Source: Chitinophagales bacterium
GTDB lineage: Bacteria > Bacteroidota > Bacteroidia > Chitinophagales > LD1
NCBI GenBank assembly: GCA_016787045.1
Contig: JAEUVA010000021.1
Span: 1-64,000, forward strand
DNA: 64,000 bases
Reading direction: 5' to 3'
Within the stretch, counting starts at the first letter, position 1; the number at the start of each line of letters is the position of its first letter. The notes under the pieces were generated by a model. It did not search any database. It was not told where the DNA came from and worked only from the letters and a program-made list of their open reading frames with translations. The position numbers and the translations under genes are program-made. This document shows, in pieces, positions 1-12,421 of the stretch.

Positions 1-2755
<2,755 letters not shown>

Positions 2756-2766
2756 AATTCAGTTTT

Positions 2767-4818
2767 ATGAAACATACTTCACTATTGTTTACGCTGCTTA
2801 TACTGGCAGCGCAAGCCTCCTTTTCGCAAGGCGAAACACAAAACACAGGTGTTGGCTTGTATTGGAAACTGCTTGGCAATGCCAATACCGATACTTCTCT
2901 ACATTTTGTAGGAACCCCTGATAATAGGGCACTCACATTTAGAACGAATAATGTCAGAAGGATGACAGTTAGCAGTACCGGTAATGTAGGTATTGGTACT
3001 ATTAACCCGGCATATAAATTAGACATAGTTGCTCCGGGAAATACAATAGGACTACGGCTTCTGAGTGGCAATAACGCTGAACTTACATATATTTCATTAG
3101 GCAGAACCAATGAATATGCGCAAATTGGAGCATGTACTGCGGGCAGTTTCTTCTTAGACGCTCAAGCCGGAGATATGGCAATTAAAAATTTTAATACCGG
3201 AAAAATTTTGTTTGGCGCATCTTTCAGTGCTAATGCTCACATGTCTATCATTACGAACGGCAACGTTGGCATTAACACAGTAGCGCCTTCGCAAAGATTG
3301 CATGTGGCCGGAGCAACAACCGGTGTAAGGTTTGAAGGGCTAGGCACCGGAGGTTCTTTTATTACTACACCAAGCGCAACAACAGATAGATTACTTTTTG
3401 CAGATGCAACAGGTATATTACGGTCTATCAATAACGGTACTGCCAATCAGGTAGTAAGTATTAATGCTAGTGGAGTGCCCACATGGGCCAATGGTAATTT
3501 TTGGAGTTTAAGCGGTAATACATTGACGGGTACTGAACTTATTGGTTCTACCAATGCCCAAGCAGTTCGTTTTTTCTGTAACAACACAGAGCGAATGAGA
3601 ATAAACCCAACGGATGGGGAGGTGGTGGTAGGCGCAGTTGCTTCTCCTTATGCTGGCGATATGTTTGCCGGAGTATCTACAGCAGCTTTACCATTTGTGA
3701 TAAATGGATATACACAACACGGAGGAAGTGGCTGCTGGGGCGAAACCTTAGCCGCCAGTGCATCCGGCTTTTCTTCTGTACAGGGGGTTTATAGTGGTAG
3801 TGGGACAGGTTATGGCGTATTAGGAAATTTTAATGGAACAAGCACCTCTGTTACAAGAGCTGGTGTTTTTGGAGTATTGAGCCAACCCACCACATCCAAT
3901 TATGGTGCAGGGGTGTATGGGTACTCTTCTATAGGATCAGGTAATGGGCATATGGGTGTATTGGGTGGTTACAATGGAGCTTCATTTGGAATAGGAGTTT
4001 ATGGGTTAGGTTTTGGAGGCGGATACATAACCGGTAATTTTGATATAGCTGTAGTGGGTTGGAGAGCCAACAATGGAAACTATAGTGGATACTTTAACGG
4101 GAACCACACTATAGCCAATGGTGCAAAAGCAGCAAGCGTGGGCACCACACAAGGCAATCAGCTTTTATATTGCATGGAAAGCCCCGAAGTTTGGTTTGAA
4201 GATTTTGGCAGCAGCCAATTAGAAGGTGGTAGAAAAACAATTCATCTTGATCCGTTATTCTTAGAAACTATTGTAGTGGACAAAGACCACCCTATGCATG
4301 TATATATTCAAATGGAAGGAGAATCAGATAATGTGTATGTGATAAAAGATAAAGCATTCTTTACCGTAGTAGAGCGCAACAATGGTCAAAGTAATGCCCC
4401 GTTTAGCTGGCGCTTGGTAGCCAAGCGGGTTCACTTTCAAGATTACCGCTTTGGTAATGACCCTGTATGGGGTCCTGGCGATACCCGCCAATACATGGAG
4501 TACTCGGTGCCTCCAAAAATTGATTACAACGAAAACGTAGTATTACAGGCGGCTAAACGTGCAGCAGGTCAAAAAGCACCACTGCCTCCGGGGTTTGTTA
4601 GTTGGCAGCAAATTCAAAAAGAAATGAATGAGCGAAACAAATACAATACCCGCGAAGAACAGCCCATGCCGGTTTACCAGCCCGCAAACTCAACACCAGA
4701 CAATGATGCAGGTAGTAATAAACAATCTACACCACCGGCCAATATTAAAATTGGACACACCGGAGGTAGCTTACCTCAACAAATGAGTGGCCAACCGCAA
4801 TCACATAAGCAAGAATAG
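2767..4818 (+). CDS. Secreted fibre-like protein with GNVGIGT motifs
   Basis: 683 aa. Residues 1-20 form a signal peptide (hydrophobic core LLFTLLILAA, then SFSQ). Residues ~28-62 are a module around YWKLLGNANTDTSLHFVGTPDN that recurs right after the signal peptides of the proteins encoded at 54683-56320 and 59362-61215. Two tail-fibre-like motifs follow, GNVGIGT (residues 72-78, then NPAYKLDI) and GNVGINT (~165-171). The middle is Gly-rich and beta-predicted. Residues ~457-590 form a domain around LLYCMESPEVWFEDFG that I recall from other Bacteroidota secreted proteins without known function. The last ~90 residues are Pro/Gln-rich and low complexity. No T9SS sorting domain and no S74 domain. 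Same operon as the collagen-like gene. Inferred to be a surface or outer-membrane fibre protein. Confidence 0.8.
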   Translation: MKHTSLLFTLLILAAQASFSQGETQNTGVGLYWKLLGNANTDTSLHFVGTPDNRALTFRTNNVRRMTVSSTGNVGIGTINPAYKLDIVAPGNTIGLRLLSGNNAELTYISLGRTNEYAQIGACTAGSFFLDAQAGDMAIKNFNTGKILFGASFSANAHMSIITNGNVGINTVAPSQRLHVAGATTGVRFEGLGTGGSFITTPSATTDRLLFADATGILRSINNGTANQVVSINASGVPTWANGNFWSLSGNTLTGTELIGSTNAQAVRFFCNNTERMRINPTDGEVVVGAVASPYAGDMFAGVSTAALPFVINGYTQHGGSGCWGETLAASASGFSSVQGVYSGSGTGYGVLGNFNGTSTSVTRAGVFGVLSQPTTSNYGAGVYGYSSIGSGNGHMGVLGGYNGASFGIGVYGLGFGGGYITGNFDIAVVGWRANNGNYSGYFNGNHTIANGAKAASVGTTQGNQLLYCMESPEVWFEDFGSSQLEGGRKTIHLDPLFLETIVVDKDHPMHVYIQMEGESDNVYVIKDKAFFTVVERNNGQSNAPFSWRLVAKRVHFQDYRFGNDPVWGPGDTRQYMEYSVPPKIDYNENVVLQAAKRAAGQKAPLPPGFVSWQQIQKEMNERNKYNTREEQPMPVYQPANSTPDNDAGSNKQSTPPANIKIGHTGGSLPQQMSGQPQSHKQE

Positions 4819-4840
4819 AACTGAAAAATAGTTGAAAAAA

Positions 4841-4868
4841 AGCGGGGCAGCCACCCCAATTTGGCTGC
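4841..4868 (-). terminator. Terminator of the 512-aa helical protein gene, with two alternative stems
   Basis: On the minus strand a GGGG-N6-CCCC stem (4857-4844) is followed by GC and a run of seven T. An alternative, mutually exclusive stem pairs GGCTGC (4863-4868) with GCAGCC (4847-4852). The T run lies only on the minus-strand side, so it serves the gene ending at 4879. The plus-strand operon ending at 4818 has no T run after the hairpin. Confidence 0.65.
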
Positions 4869-4878
4869 ACCCGCACAA

Positions 4879-6417
4879 CTATGGAACCCACATTTGAGCA
4901 ATCCTGCGGCTACCGGCCGTGGGTTTTACCGGTTTGCCGCTTAACTCTTTCTGCGCAATTTTTGCGCTTTCGTTGGTGTAATCTTTTTGATCTATGATTG
5001 TCATTAACCACACATATAAATCAATAAACATGTCATTTTCAGAATGGGACACAGTTTGAATGGCCTTCTCGGTTTTTGCACGTATGGCTGCCTCATCAGA
5101 ACTACGCAATGCAGTGCTTAATAGTTTAATAATTTGTGAGTTGACGTCTTTTTCTTTTTTTACAGAGGGCACATAAGTGCGCTTGAAACTTTCTATCTGG
5201 TTGGTTACATACTGTATGTTGCCCAACTGATAATGCAGGAGGATGTGCACGACTTTCAATTTGTCTAAGTAGAAAGCAGACACATGCTTATGCTTACGGT
5301 AAAAAGCCAGCGCATTGGCTATCCAATCTAAGGCCGTAAGCAACTGACCATCTTTAATCAGAGCAGCAATAAAATAGTAATACAACTTGTGCTTAATGCT
5401 TACCGGAAATTTATGGGTAGTATCTAAAAATTCGCTCTGTAGTTCTCTCAGCTCCGTAAAGTCATTAAACACTAAGGTGCGGATGAGTTTTATCTCCAAC
5501 AAATGACCTATGGTATCGGTATGGTGGTCATCTATGTGTTTAAACCGGTTGATGATATGGTCAATTACTCCGGCCAATTGCTGGCGCTGCCCGGCATTAG
5601 CCAGCGATGTAACAATATTGGTATAGATAAAAGATAACTCACGACCATCTTTCAGTAAATGCGGTTTGCTTTCGAGTAATGACACAATGTTCATGTTGTG
5701 CCTCAGCATCCCTTCATAATCGTTAATCAAGTAAGCGTACAAATCCAAAATGCCCTCTTTAATTATCCGCAGCCGAACACTGTTGTTCAGCAGCTTATCT
5801 TTCATGGCTTTGTGGTTAATCAGTTGCTCTACCTCCTTGGTATGGTAAGGGCTGAGCTCTTTATCTTGATGCTTAAGTTTGATTACATACAGTTTATGCT
5901 GAATCTCCGAAAGATTCATGTGTATCATATTAGAATAAACCGTATCGTGAAACTCTTGCCAAAACTTATCTTCCAGCGCAAGCTCATTAAATCCAAACTT
6001 AAATTCAAAGTGCATAACCTGTATGAGGGTATCAAACAGTTCGTACCGGGTACACAGTTTCTTTAACGATTCCAGTTCTTTATGAATATGGCCGGAGAGC
6101 CCCTTGTTGCTCATTAAGTGCAGCCGCTGCATTTGCGATAGCGCCTCACCCACAGGTGTGCGGATGAGGTGATATGGTGCCATGGCCTGTGTTAACTCTT
6201 GCCACAGATAATCTTTGATTGCCGAAATTTTGCGCGAGCAACCGTTTTTTTTGAGTATGCGAATCAACTCCTGCTCGTTGTACTCGTGCTGCTTGCAAAT
6301 AGCATCGAACAAAATGACGTAGTACGAGTTTTTGTTGGAGTTCTGTTTAAAGTAACCCCGCTCGTGTGCGGTCATAGACTGGATGAAGTCAAATAATTTG
6401 TCGGTCTTTTTAATCAT
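4879..6417 (-). CDS. ~500-aa all-helical protein of unknown function, linked to surface-fibre genes
   Basis: 512 aa, ATG start. No signal peptide or membrane segment, so probably cytoplasmic. The sequence is almost wholly helical, with many aromatic and charged residues spaced as in TPR-like solenoids, but I do not see clear TPR consensus repeats. The N-terminus (LFDFIQSMTAHERGYFK, then YYVILFDAI, and a Lys-x-Tyr-Leu segment) aligns by eye with the start of the 490-aa protein at 56402 (VFDLVKTLTDGELKLLKK, then YLDLLRIF and KSYLYKFLL). The two are probably distant paralogues. Each lies beside a secreted fibre-like gene; here the arrangement is convergent. Function is not known. A regulatory or scaffold role for the neighbouring surface protein is speculation. 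Confidence 0.8.
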   Translation of the reverse strand: MIKKTDKLFDFIQSMTAHERGYFKQNSNKNSYYVILFDAICKQHEYNEQELIRILKKNGCSRKISAIKDYLWQELTQAMAPYHLIRTPVGEALSQMQRLHLMSNKGLSGHIHKELESLKKLCTRYELFDTLIQVMHFEFKFGFNELALEDKFWQEFHDTVYSNMIHMNLSEIQHKLYVIKLKHQDKELSPYHTKEVEQLINHKAMKDKLLNNSVRLRIIKEGILDLYAYLINDYEGMLRHNMNIVSLLESKPHLLKDGRELSFIYTNIVTSLANAGQRQQLAGVIDHIINRFKHIDDHHTDTIGHLLEIKLIRTLVFNDFTELRELQSEFLDTTHKFPVSIKHKLYYYFIAALIKDGQLLTALDWIANALAFYRKHKHVSAFYLDKLKVVHILLHYQLGNIQYVTNQIESFKRTYVPSVKKEKDVNSQIIKLLSTALRSSDEAAIRAKTEKAIQTVSHSENDMFIDLYVWLMTIIDQKDYTNESAKIAQKELSGKPVKPTAGSRRIAQMWVP

Positions 6418-6795
6418 GTCAGGGAGAGCAAATGTATAATATTGTATATAGTACTGTTTTGAGCAAAATGTACTAAAATATTATTTTAAATTGTTGAAAA
6501 TCAGCTTATTATCACTATTGTTTACTGCTGTGGCTTATGGATAAAAGTTTAAAATTTCTTGTGTGTGCCTGGTGAGTAATTGACCTAATGTAGGGTTTCA
6601 TGCTTGAGTTTTGTTGGGTACTCTTGCAACTCTAATGCCAAAGAAAGAACAGAATTTTAGTGCCTAAATGTTCCAATGAATTGTATTATATAATTGAAAA
6701 TTAGGTAGTTACAAATCATATTTTAATTCTTGAAGTGGATTTTTCAGCACATTTTTTCCTAAAAAAGGGTTTTGTGGCGCTGTACCATTGCCGGT
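6418..6795. other. 378-bp AT-rich intergenic region between divergent genes
   Basis: Lies between the start of the 512-aa helical protein (minus) and the response regulator (plus). Strongly AT-rich. Apart from the -7 box at 6429-6436 I see no convincing structured RNA, operator or small gene. The response-regulator promoter is presumably in the right half, but I find no full TAnnTTTG match there. Confidence 0.6.
6429..6436 (-). promoter_or_regulatory. Candidate -7 box (TACATTTG) for the 512-aa helical protein gene
   Basis: The minus strand reads TACATTTG, a full match to the Bacteroidota TAnnTTTG -7 element, 11 nt before the ATG at 6417. No well-placed -33 TTTG is seen: the nearest CAAA on the plus strand, at 6464-6467, is 27 nt away. 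Confidence 0.45.
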
Positions 6796-7227
6796 ATGAA
6801 AAACCCACTAAAAGACCTTCACCGTTCGGCTCAAGTCATTGAAAATCTGCAAACTATACTATTAGTAGATGATAGTTTTGAAAACAACTACCTGACCAAG
6901 TACATTTTGAAGCTGGAAGGGATCAATGCCATCGTACAAGAGGTAAACAATGGTAAGCAGGCGTTAGATTACATCCGCGTTTATGGCTTTCCCGATGTGA
7001 TATTTTTGGACATTTGCATGCCACAAATGGATGGCTTTGAGTTTTTATTGGCTCTAAAAGCCATGCATGTACCGGTGCAGTCCAAAATTTTCATTTTGTC
7101 TAGCTCTATCTATGAGTGGGAAATAGAAAAATTTGTAGAAACCGGTTTGGTGGCCGATTATTTTGAAAAGCCATTTGAGTCATCGTACATACCGGTAATG
7201 CTGCAAAAAATAGCTGCCAAAAACTAA
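6796..7227 (+). CDS. Single-domain response regulator (CheY-like receiver)
   Basis: 143 aa from the ATG at 6796; an in-frame TTG at 6772 would add eight residues that do not look like receiver sequence. All receiver landmarks are present: acidic pair D25-D26 (LLVDD), phospho-acceptor D72 (VIFLDICMPQMDGFEF), Ser102/103 in place of the switch Thr, and K125 (YFEKPF). There is no output domain, so the protein must act through a partner or as a phosphate sink, as many stand-alone Bacteroidota receivers do. No histidine kinase is adjacent. It converges with the M23 peptidase gene (6-nt gap). The input signal and partner cannot be told from the sequence. Confidence 0.9.
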   Translation: MKNPLKDLHRSAQVIENLQTILLVDDSFENNYLTKYILKLEGINAIVQEVNNGKQALDYIRVYGFPDVIFLDICMPQMDGFEFLLALKAMHVPVQSKIFILSSSIYEWEIEKFVETGLVADYFEKPFESSYIPVMLQKIAAKN

Positions 7228-7233
7228 TAGGTA

Positions 7234-8217
7234 TCAATCAAAAGTTTGCCCAGGGTTGTTAGACATTTCTAACATTTTTTGAAAATCGGCATCCTTCAAA
7301 TCATTATAGTAGTAGTAAGCCGGGTTTACTGCATTTCCGTTTTTCAATACTTCATAATGCAAATGCGGGCCGGTGGATTTACCGGTGCTGCCGGAGTAGC
7401 CAATTACCTCTCCACGAACTACTTTTTGACCCGGGCGTACTTTAAAGCGTGATAGGTGAGCATAGCGCGTTTTGTAGCCATAGCCGTGGTTTACAATTAT
7501 CTCGTTACCATAGCCCTGATAAGAATAGTTCACCGTTTCTACCACCCCGTCACCGGTCACATGCACTTCGGTGCCTACGTGGCAGGTAAAATCCATCCCC
7601 TCATGAAACTTAGTGATTTTGTACACCGGGTCTATCCGCCACCCAAAGCCGGATGCCATGCGCTCTAAGCTTTTGTTGAGAATGGGCTGCACAGAGGGGA
7701 TAGAACTCAACATTTTTTGTTTGTTCTGCATCATGCCGGCTATCTCGTCATAGCTTTTTGACTGAATAACCATTTGCTTTTTGAGCCGATCTACTTTTTG
7801 CGCCACGTCCTTGATTATCTCGCCATTGTCATAGTTATCTAAGTACCGGTATTTGGATACTCCACCACTACCTGCCTCCCATACATCCTTATTTATTGGC
7901 TCTGCCTCAAACATCACACGGTAAATGTTTCCATCCCTGTAATGCAATCCGTTGAGTACTTCGCTTAGCCGGCCCACTTCTTCATTGAGCAGCGAATATT
8001 GGCTGCGCAATTGGTTGAGTTCTGCTTTGAGTTGCTTTTCTTTAGGGGTATCAAAAAAGTTGTAGTAGATAGTAGAAATAGCCAACGAAAAAACGAGCGC
8101 AGCAGCCAAGAAGCCGATGGTACGCAAAATGCGGGTACCCCAACCTACCACGGCTTTTTCAAAGCTGAGGGTCTGGGTATTAAATACGTACTTTTCGTTT
8201 TTCTTAAAAAGGGCCAT
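7234..8217 (-). CDS. Membrane-anchored M23 (LytM-type) metallopeptidase
   Basis: 327 aa from the ATG at 8217; a TTG two codons upstream is less likely. A short cytoplasmic N-terminus is followed by one membrane segment (about residues 33-52), a coiled-coil region (about 58-92 and 135-170) and a C-terminal LytM domain (about 185-300). Zinc ligands are visible: H205 and D209 (FHEGMDF) and H287 (GPHLHYEV), with catalytic His H254 (RYAHLS) and H285. It should hydrolyse peptidoglycan cross-bridges in the periplasm, in cell-wall remodelling or division. The metal site is intact, so it is predicted to be active rather than an EnvC-like activator. Divergent from alaS across a 95-bp gap. Confidence 0.92.
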   Translation of the reverse strand: MALFKKNEKYVFNTQTLSFEKAVVGWGTRILRTIGFLAAALVFSLAISTIYYNFFDTPKEKQLKAELNQLRSQYSLLNEEVGRLSEVLNGLHYRDGNIYRVMFEAEPINKDVWEAGSGGVSKYRYLDNYDNGEIIKDVAQKVDRLKKQMVIQSKSYDEIAGMMQNKQKMLSSIPSVQPILNKSLERMASGFGWRIDPVYKITKFHEGMDFTCHVGTEVHVTGDGVVETVNYSYQGYGNEIIVNHGYGYKTRYAHLSRFKVRPGQKVVRGEVIGYSGSTGKSTGPHLHYEVLKNGNAVNPAYYYYNDLKDADFQKMLEMSNNPGQTFD

Positions 8218-8312
8218 GGTCAAAAAACGGTCAAACCATCGGCTGACCGTGTGCTCGGTTTTTTTATTTTCGTCCGCCCGAAAATAGAACCATTTTTCAG
8301 AAGGGAAAACGC

Positions 8313-10952
8313 ATGATGACTTCTAACGAAATACGACAAGCATTTTTAGATTTTTTTGAAAGCAAAGGCCACAAAATTGTGCCCAGCGCACCCATTGTGG
8401 TGAAAAACGACCCCACGCTCATGTTCATCAACAGCGGCATGGCTCCGTTTAAGAATATCTTTTTGGGCAACGAACCCATCAAATATCCACGCATTGCCGA
8501 CACACAAAAATGCCTGCGTGTAAGCGGAAAGCACAACGATTTGGAAGAAGTGGGTGTGGACACCTATCACCACACCATGTTTGAAATGCTCGGCAACTGG
8601 AGTTTTGGCGATTACTTTAAAAAAGAAGCCATTGAATGGAGTTGGGAGTTGCTGACTAAGGTTTACGGTTTGCCGAAAGACCGCTTGTATGCTACCGTGT
8701 TTGAAGGCGATGCAAAAGAAAATTTGACCTTTGATGATGAGGCAAACAACGAATGGAAAAAATGGATTGCAGAAGACCGTATTCTGAAAGGAAATAAGAA
8801 AGACAACTTTTGGGAAATGGGCGATACCGGCCCTTGTGGGCCATGCTCCGAAATTCATATTGACTTAAGAAGCGAGGATGAACGCAAAGCTATTGACGGC
8901 AAAACTTTGGTGAATGCCGGACATCCGCAAGTGATTGAAATATGGAATAATGTGTTCATGGAGTTTGAGCGCAAAGCCGATGGCAGTCTGGTGAAACTCG
9001 CAAAACAACATGTGGACACCGGCATGGGCTTTGAGCGGTTATGCGTGGCGGTGCAAGGCAAAAAGAGCAATTACGACACCGATATTTTTCAGCCCATTAT
9101 TCAGCAGTTAGCAGCAAAAAGCGGAACTACTTACAAGTTTACAGCACCTCAGCTTTCTGCCGATGGAAAAGTGATAGGCACGCTTACCGAAGACCAAAAG
9201 AAAGATATTGCCCTGCGCGTGGTAGCCGACCACATTCGCACCATTGCTTTCACCATTGCAGATGGGCAATTGCCAAGCAACAACGGTGCGGGTTATGTAA
9301 TCAGAAGAATACTGCGCAGAGCGGTTCGTTATGGTTATTCCTACTTAGGATTAGAGCAGCCATTTATGAGTGAGCTCGTACCTTTGTTATCTAATCAATT
9401 CGAAAATGTTTTCCCAGAGTTGAAAGCACAGGAAAGTTTTGTGATGAATGTGATTAAAGAAGAAGAAACTGCTTTCCTTAGAACGCTTGCGAATGGGATA
9501 AAAAGAATAGAGACACTTAGTGGTATTGATGGCAAAACTGCCTTTGAACTCTTTGATACTTATGGCTTTCCACTTGACCTAACCAAACTGATTGCAGCCG
9601 AAAAAGGATGGAGGGTTGATGAAGAAGGTTTCAACAAAGAAATGGCTGCTCAAAAACAACGCGGCAAAGCCGATGCCACCAAAGAGCAAAGCGACTGGAC
9701 GCTGGTGGGCGAAGACGGCAAAAGTGATTTCATTGGCTACGACTTTACGGAAGCACAGGTAAATGTAGTGAAGTACCGCAGTGTGAAGCAAAAGGACAAA
9801 GAGTTGTTTCAGTTGGTGTTGGATAAAACGCCCTTCTATGCCGAAAGTGGCGGGCAGGTGGGCGACATCGGCTACTTAGATTTTGGTGGCGAAAAAGTAG
9901 AAGTGCTCGACACCAAAAAAGAGAATGATTTGATTGTACATTGGGTGAAGAAGTTGCCCACTAAACCCGAAGCAACAGCACAAGCCAAAGTAAACGAAAC
10001 CAAGCGCAACGATACCAAGAAAAACCACTCGGCTACACACTTGTTGCAATCTGCTTTGCGCGAAGTGCTGGGTACACACGTGCAACAAAAAGGTTCATTG
10101 GTAAATGCTGATTATCTGCGTTTTGATTTTTCGCATTTCAGCAAAATGACCGATGAAGAAGTTGCCAAAGTGGAGCAAATAGTGAATGAAAAAATCATGC
10201 AGAACATTGCTTTAGATGAAAGACGCAACGTGCCGATTGCCGATGCGGAAAAGTTGGGCGCAACCATGCTGTTTGGTGAAAAGTATGGCGAGTTTGTGCG
10301 CGTAATCACCTTCGATGAAAAATTCAGCCGCGAGTTGTGTGGAGGTACGCATGTAAAATCAACAGGCGAGATTGGTTTGTTCAAAATCACTTCAGAAGGC
10401 TCGGTGGCTGCGGGCGTGCGCAGGATTGAAGCCGTTACCGGAAAGAAAGCGATTCAATTGGCAAATGATGCAATTAGCAAATTAGCAGATGTAACTGTTG
10501 CGTTAAACAACTCCAAAGATGTGTTGAAATCAATTGAGAATTTGAGAATAGAGAATGAAGAATTAAAGAAGCAATTACAACAATTTGAAGACCGCGCCAT
10601 CGCAGAATTAAAGAAGGCAACTTTAGCTTCTATTGAAAAGGTTGGCAACATTCTGTTTTATGCAACTACAAATGTGGATGTAAATTCTGTGGATGCTTTG
10701 CGCAAGTTAGGCATTCAAATCACCAACGATTTACAGGAGAATTTTGTGTTGCTGCTTTCTACAGAAATCAACGGAAAGCGTCCGGTGCATTTGCGCATTG
10801 CGCCATCGCTCAACATCAACGGCAATCAATTGCTCAAAGAGTTAGCACCCAACATTAAAGGTGGTGGTCCGGCAGATTTTGTGCAGGCAAGTGCGGGTAG
10901 TGTGGATGAAGTGAGTGCGTTGGTTGGCATTCTTAAACAAAAATTCTCTTGA
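8313..10952 (+). CDS. alaS: Alanyl-tRNA synthetase
   Basis: 879 aa, the usual length. It charges tRNA-Ala and edits mischarged Ser/Gly. In order: the class II catalytic core (opening ...FLDFFESKGHKIVPSAP, with FINSGMAPFKNIFLG and the TGPCGPCSEIH segment), the tRNA-recognition region, the editing domain with the zinc motif HSATH (about residue 572) and CGGTH (about 675), then a coiled coil and the C-Ala domain ending in GGGPADFVQASAG. Starts at ATG 8313 (a second ATG follows immediately). gatB begins one nucleotide after its stop, so both are clearly translated from one transcript. A one-mismatch -7 box, TATTTTCG, lies about 40 nt upstream. Confidence 0.98.
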   Translation: MMTSNEIRQAFLDFFESKGHKIVPSAPIVVKNDPTLMFINSGMAPFKNIFLGNEPIKYPRIADTQKCLRVSGKHNDLEEVGVDTYHHTMFEMLGNWSFGDYFKKEAIEWSWELLTKVYGLPKDRLYATVFEGDAKENLTFDDEANNEWKKWIAEDRILKGNKKDNFWEMGDTGPCGPCSEIHIDLRSEDERKAIDGKTLVNAGHPQVIEIWNNVFMEFERKADGSLVKLAKQHVDTGMGFERLCVAVQGKKSNYDTDIFQPIIQQLAAKSGTTYKFTAPQLSADGKVIGTLTEDQKKDIALRVVADHIRTIAFTIADGQLPSNNGAGYVIRRILRRAVRYGYSYLGLEQPFMSELVPLLSNQFENVFPELKAQESFVMNVIKEEETAFLRTLANGIKRIETLSGIDGKTAFELFDTYGFPLDLTKLIAAEKGWRVDEEGFNKEMAAQKQRGKADATKEQSDWTLVGEDGKSDFIGYDFTEAQVNVVKYRSVKQKDKELFQLVLDKTPFYAESGGQVGDIGYLDFGGEKVEVLDTKKENDLIVHWVKKLPTKPEATAQAKVNETKRNDTKKNHSATHLLQSALREVLGTHVQQKGSLVNADYLRFDFSHFSKMTDEEVAKVEQIVNEKIMQNIALDERRNVPIADAEKLGATMLFGEKYGEFVRVITFDEKFSRELCGGTHVKSTGEIGLFKITSEGSVAAGVRRIEAVTGKKAIQLANDAISKLADVTVALNNSKDVLKSIENLRIENEELKKQLQQFEDRAIAELKKATLASIEKVGNILFYATTNVDVNSVDALRKLGIQITNDLQENFVLLLSTEINGKRPVHLRIAPSLNINGNQLLKELAPNIKGGGPADFVQASAGSVDEVSALVGILKQKFS

Positions 10953-10953
10953 G

Positions 10954-12402
10954 ATGACCGAAGATAAATATAGCAAATACGAAGTAGTAGTGGGGCTTGA
11001 AGTGCACGCACAACTTTCAACGCACAGCAAAATGTACTGTGCCGACTCTACGGAGTTTGGCGCATCACCCAACACGCAAGTAAGTCCGCTCTCACTTGGT
11101 CTTCCGGGTACACTGCCTGTGGTGAACGAAATGGCTATTGAATACGCAGTAAAAATTGGGTTAGCTACTCGCTCAGATATTCGCTACGAAAATCAATTTG
11201 CCCGAAAAAATTATTTCTATGCCGATTTGCCCAAAGGGTACCAAATTACGCAAGACAAAACACCTATCTGTACCAATGGAACTATTGAGTTTGAAGTAAA
11301 CGGAGAGAAAAAAAGTGTGCGATTAACCCGCATTCACTTAGAAGAAGATGCCGGTAAGTCTATTCACGATATTGACCCCTATTTTACGCTCGTAGATTTG
11401 AATCGTGCAGGCACACCGCTCATAGAAATTGTGAGCGAGCCGGACATTCGCAGTGGCGAAGAAGCCATGGAATATTTGTACGAAGTGCAAAAATTGCTGC
11501 GCTATTTGGATATTTCTGATGCTAATATGGAAGAAGGAAACATGCGCTGTGATGCTAATATATCGGTACGGCTAAAAGGCACATCTGCATATAATCCACG
11601 CAGCGAAGTAAAGAACATGAACAGCGCCCGTAATGTGAAGCGCGCTATAGAGTTTGAGTTTAAGCGACAAGTAGATTTAATGGATGCCGGTGAGAAACTT
11701 ACACAAGAAACCCGCGGCTTTGATGCTGTTAAAGGAAATACTCTTACCCAACGCAGCAAAGAGCATGCGCATGATTATCGCTACTTCCCTGAACCCGATT
11801 TGCCACCCGTTTTTGTTACCGAAGAATACATCGCGAAAGTTCAAAAAGACATGCCAAAATTGGCGGCAGAACTAAAGCAAGAGTACATGCAGCAGTACGG
11901 TTTGCCGGAGTATGATGCAAGATTATTGAGTGAAGATAAATTCACTTCTGCGTATTTTACTGGGCTACTGAGTTGTACTAAAAATTTCAAGGCAGCTTCC
12001 AACTGGATGTTGGGGCCCGTTAAGAATTATTTAAATGAAAACGGACTCGCCATTCAGCAGTTTGAAGTACTGCCCTCTACTATCGCATCACTCATTGCAC
12101 TGATTGATGAAGGCAAAACCAACTTTAGTGTGGCTTCTACAAAAATATTTCCAGCAGTAGCTCAAAGCGGAAAAGAACCACTCGCTGTTGCTCAAGAACT
12201 TAACCTGTTGCAAAGCAGCGATGAAGGGTTAATCAAAGAACTGGCGGAGGCAGTGATTGCTAAATATCCTGAAAAAGTGGTGGAGTACCGCAGCGGTAAA
12301 AAAGGATTGTTAGGTTTGTTTGTAGGTGAAGTAATGAAACTAAGCAAAGGCAAAGCAGACCCTAAACTCACCAACCAAATTTTAAACGACCTCTTACAAT
12401 AA
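10954..12402 (+). CDS. gatB: Asp/Glu-tRNA amidotransferase subunit B
   Basis: 482 aa from the ATG at 10954. A longer reading frame begins inside alaS, but its extra 13 residues are not GatB-like, and the family begins with YEVVVGLEVHAQL, as here at residue ~9. GatB is the kinase/transamidase subunit of GatCAB, converting Glu-tRNA-Gln (and Asp-tRNA-Asn) to the amidated forms. Landmarks are GLEVHAQL, the RKNYFYADLPKGYQ segment, HLEEDAGK and the C-terminal YqeY-like helical domain. gatA and gatC are not in the window. The 1-nt gap from alaS suggests translational coupling, a sensible pairing of tRNA-charging functions. Confidence 0.97.
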   Translation: MTEDKYSKYEVVVGLEVHAQLSTHSKMYCADSTEFGASPNTQVSPLSLGLPGTLPVVNEMAIEYAVKIGLATRSDIRYENQFARKNYFYADLPKGYQITQDKTPICTNGTIEFEVNGEKKSVRLTRIHLEEDAGKSIHDIDPYFTLVDLNRAGTPLIEIVSEPDIRSGEEAMEYLYEVQKLLRYLDISDANMEEGNMRCDANISVRLKGTSAYNPRSEVKNMNSARNVKRAIEFEFKRQVDLMDAGEKLTQETRGFDAVKGNTLTQRSKEHAHDYRYFPEPDLPPVFVTEEYIAKVQKDMPKLAAELKQEYMQQYGLPEYDARLLSEDKFTSAYFTGLLSCTKNFKAASNWMLGPVKNYLNENGLAIQQFEVLPSTIASLIALIDEGKTNFSVASTKIFPAVAQSGKEPLAVAQELNLLQSSDEGLIKELAEAVIAKYPEKVVEYRSGKKGLLGLFVGEVMKLSKGKADPKLTNQILNDLLQ

Positions 12403-12421
12403 ATTTTCACAAATACATCAC

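Noticed and set aside
10915-10953. Upstream start for gatB inside alaS
   Set aside because: The ATG at 10954 gives the conserved GatB N-terminus; the extra residues are a shifted reading of the alaS end.
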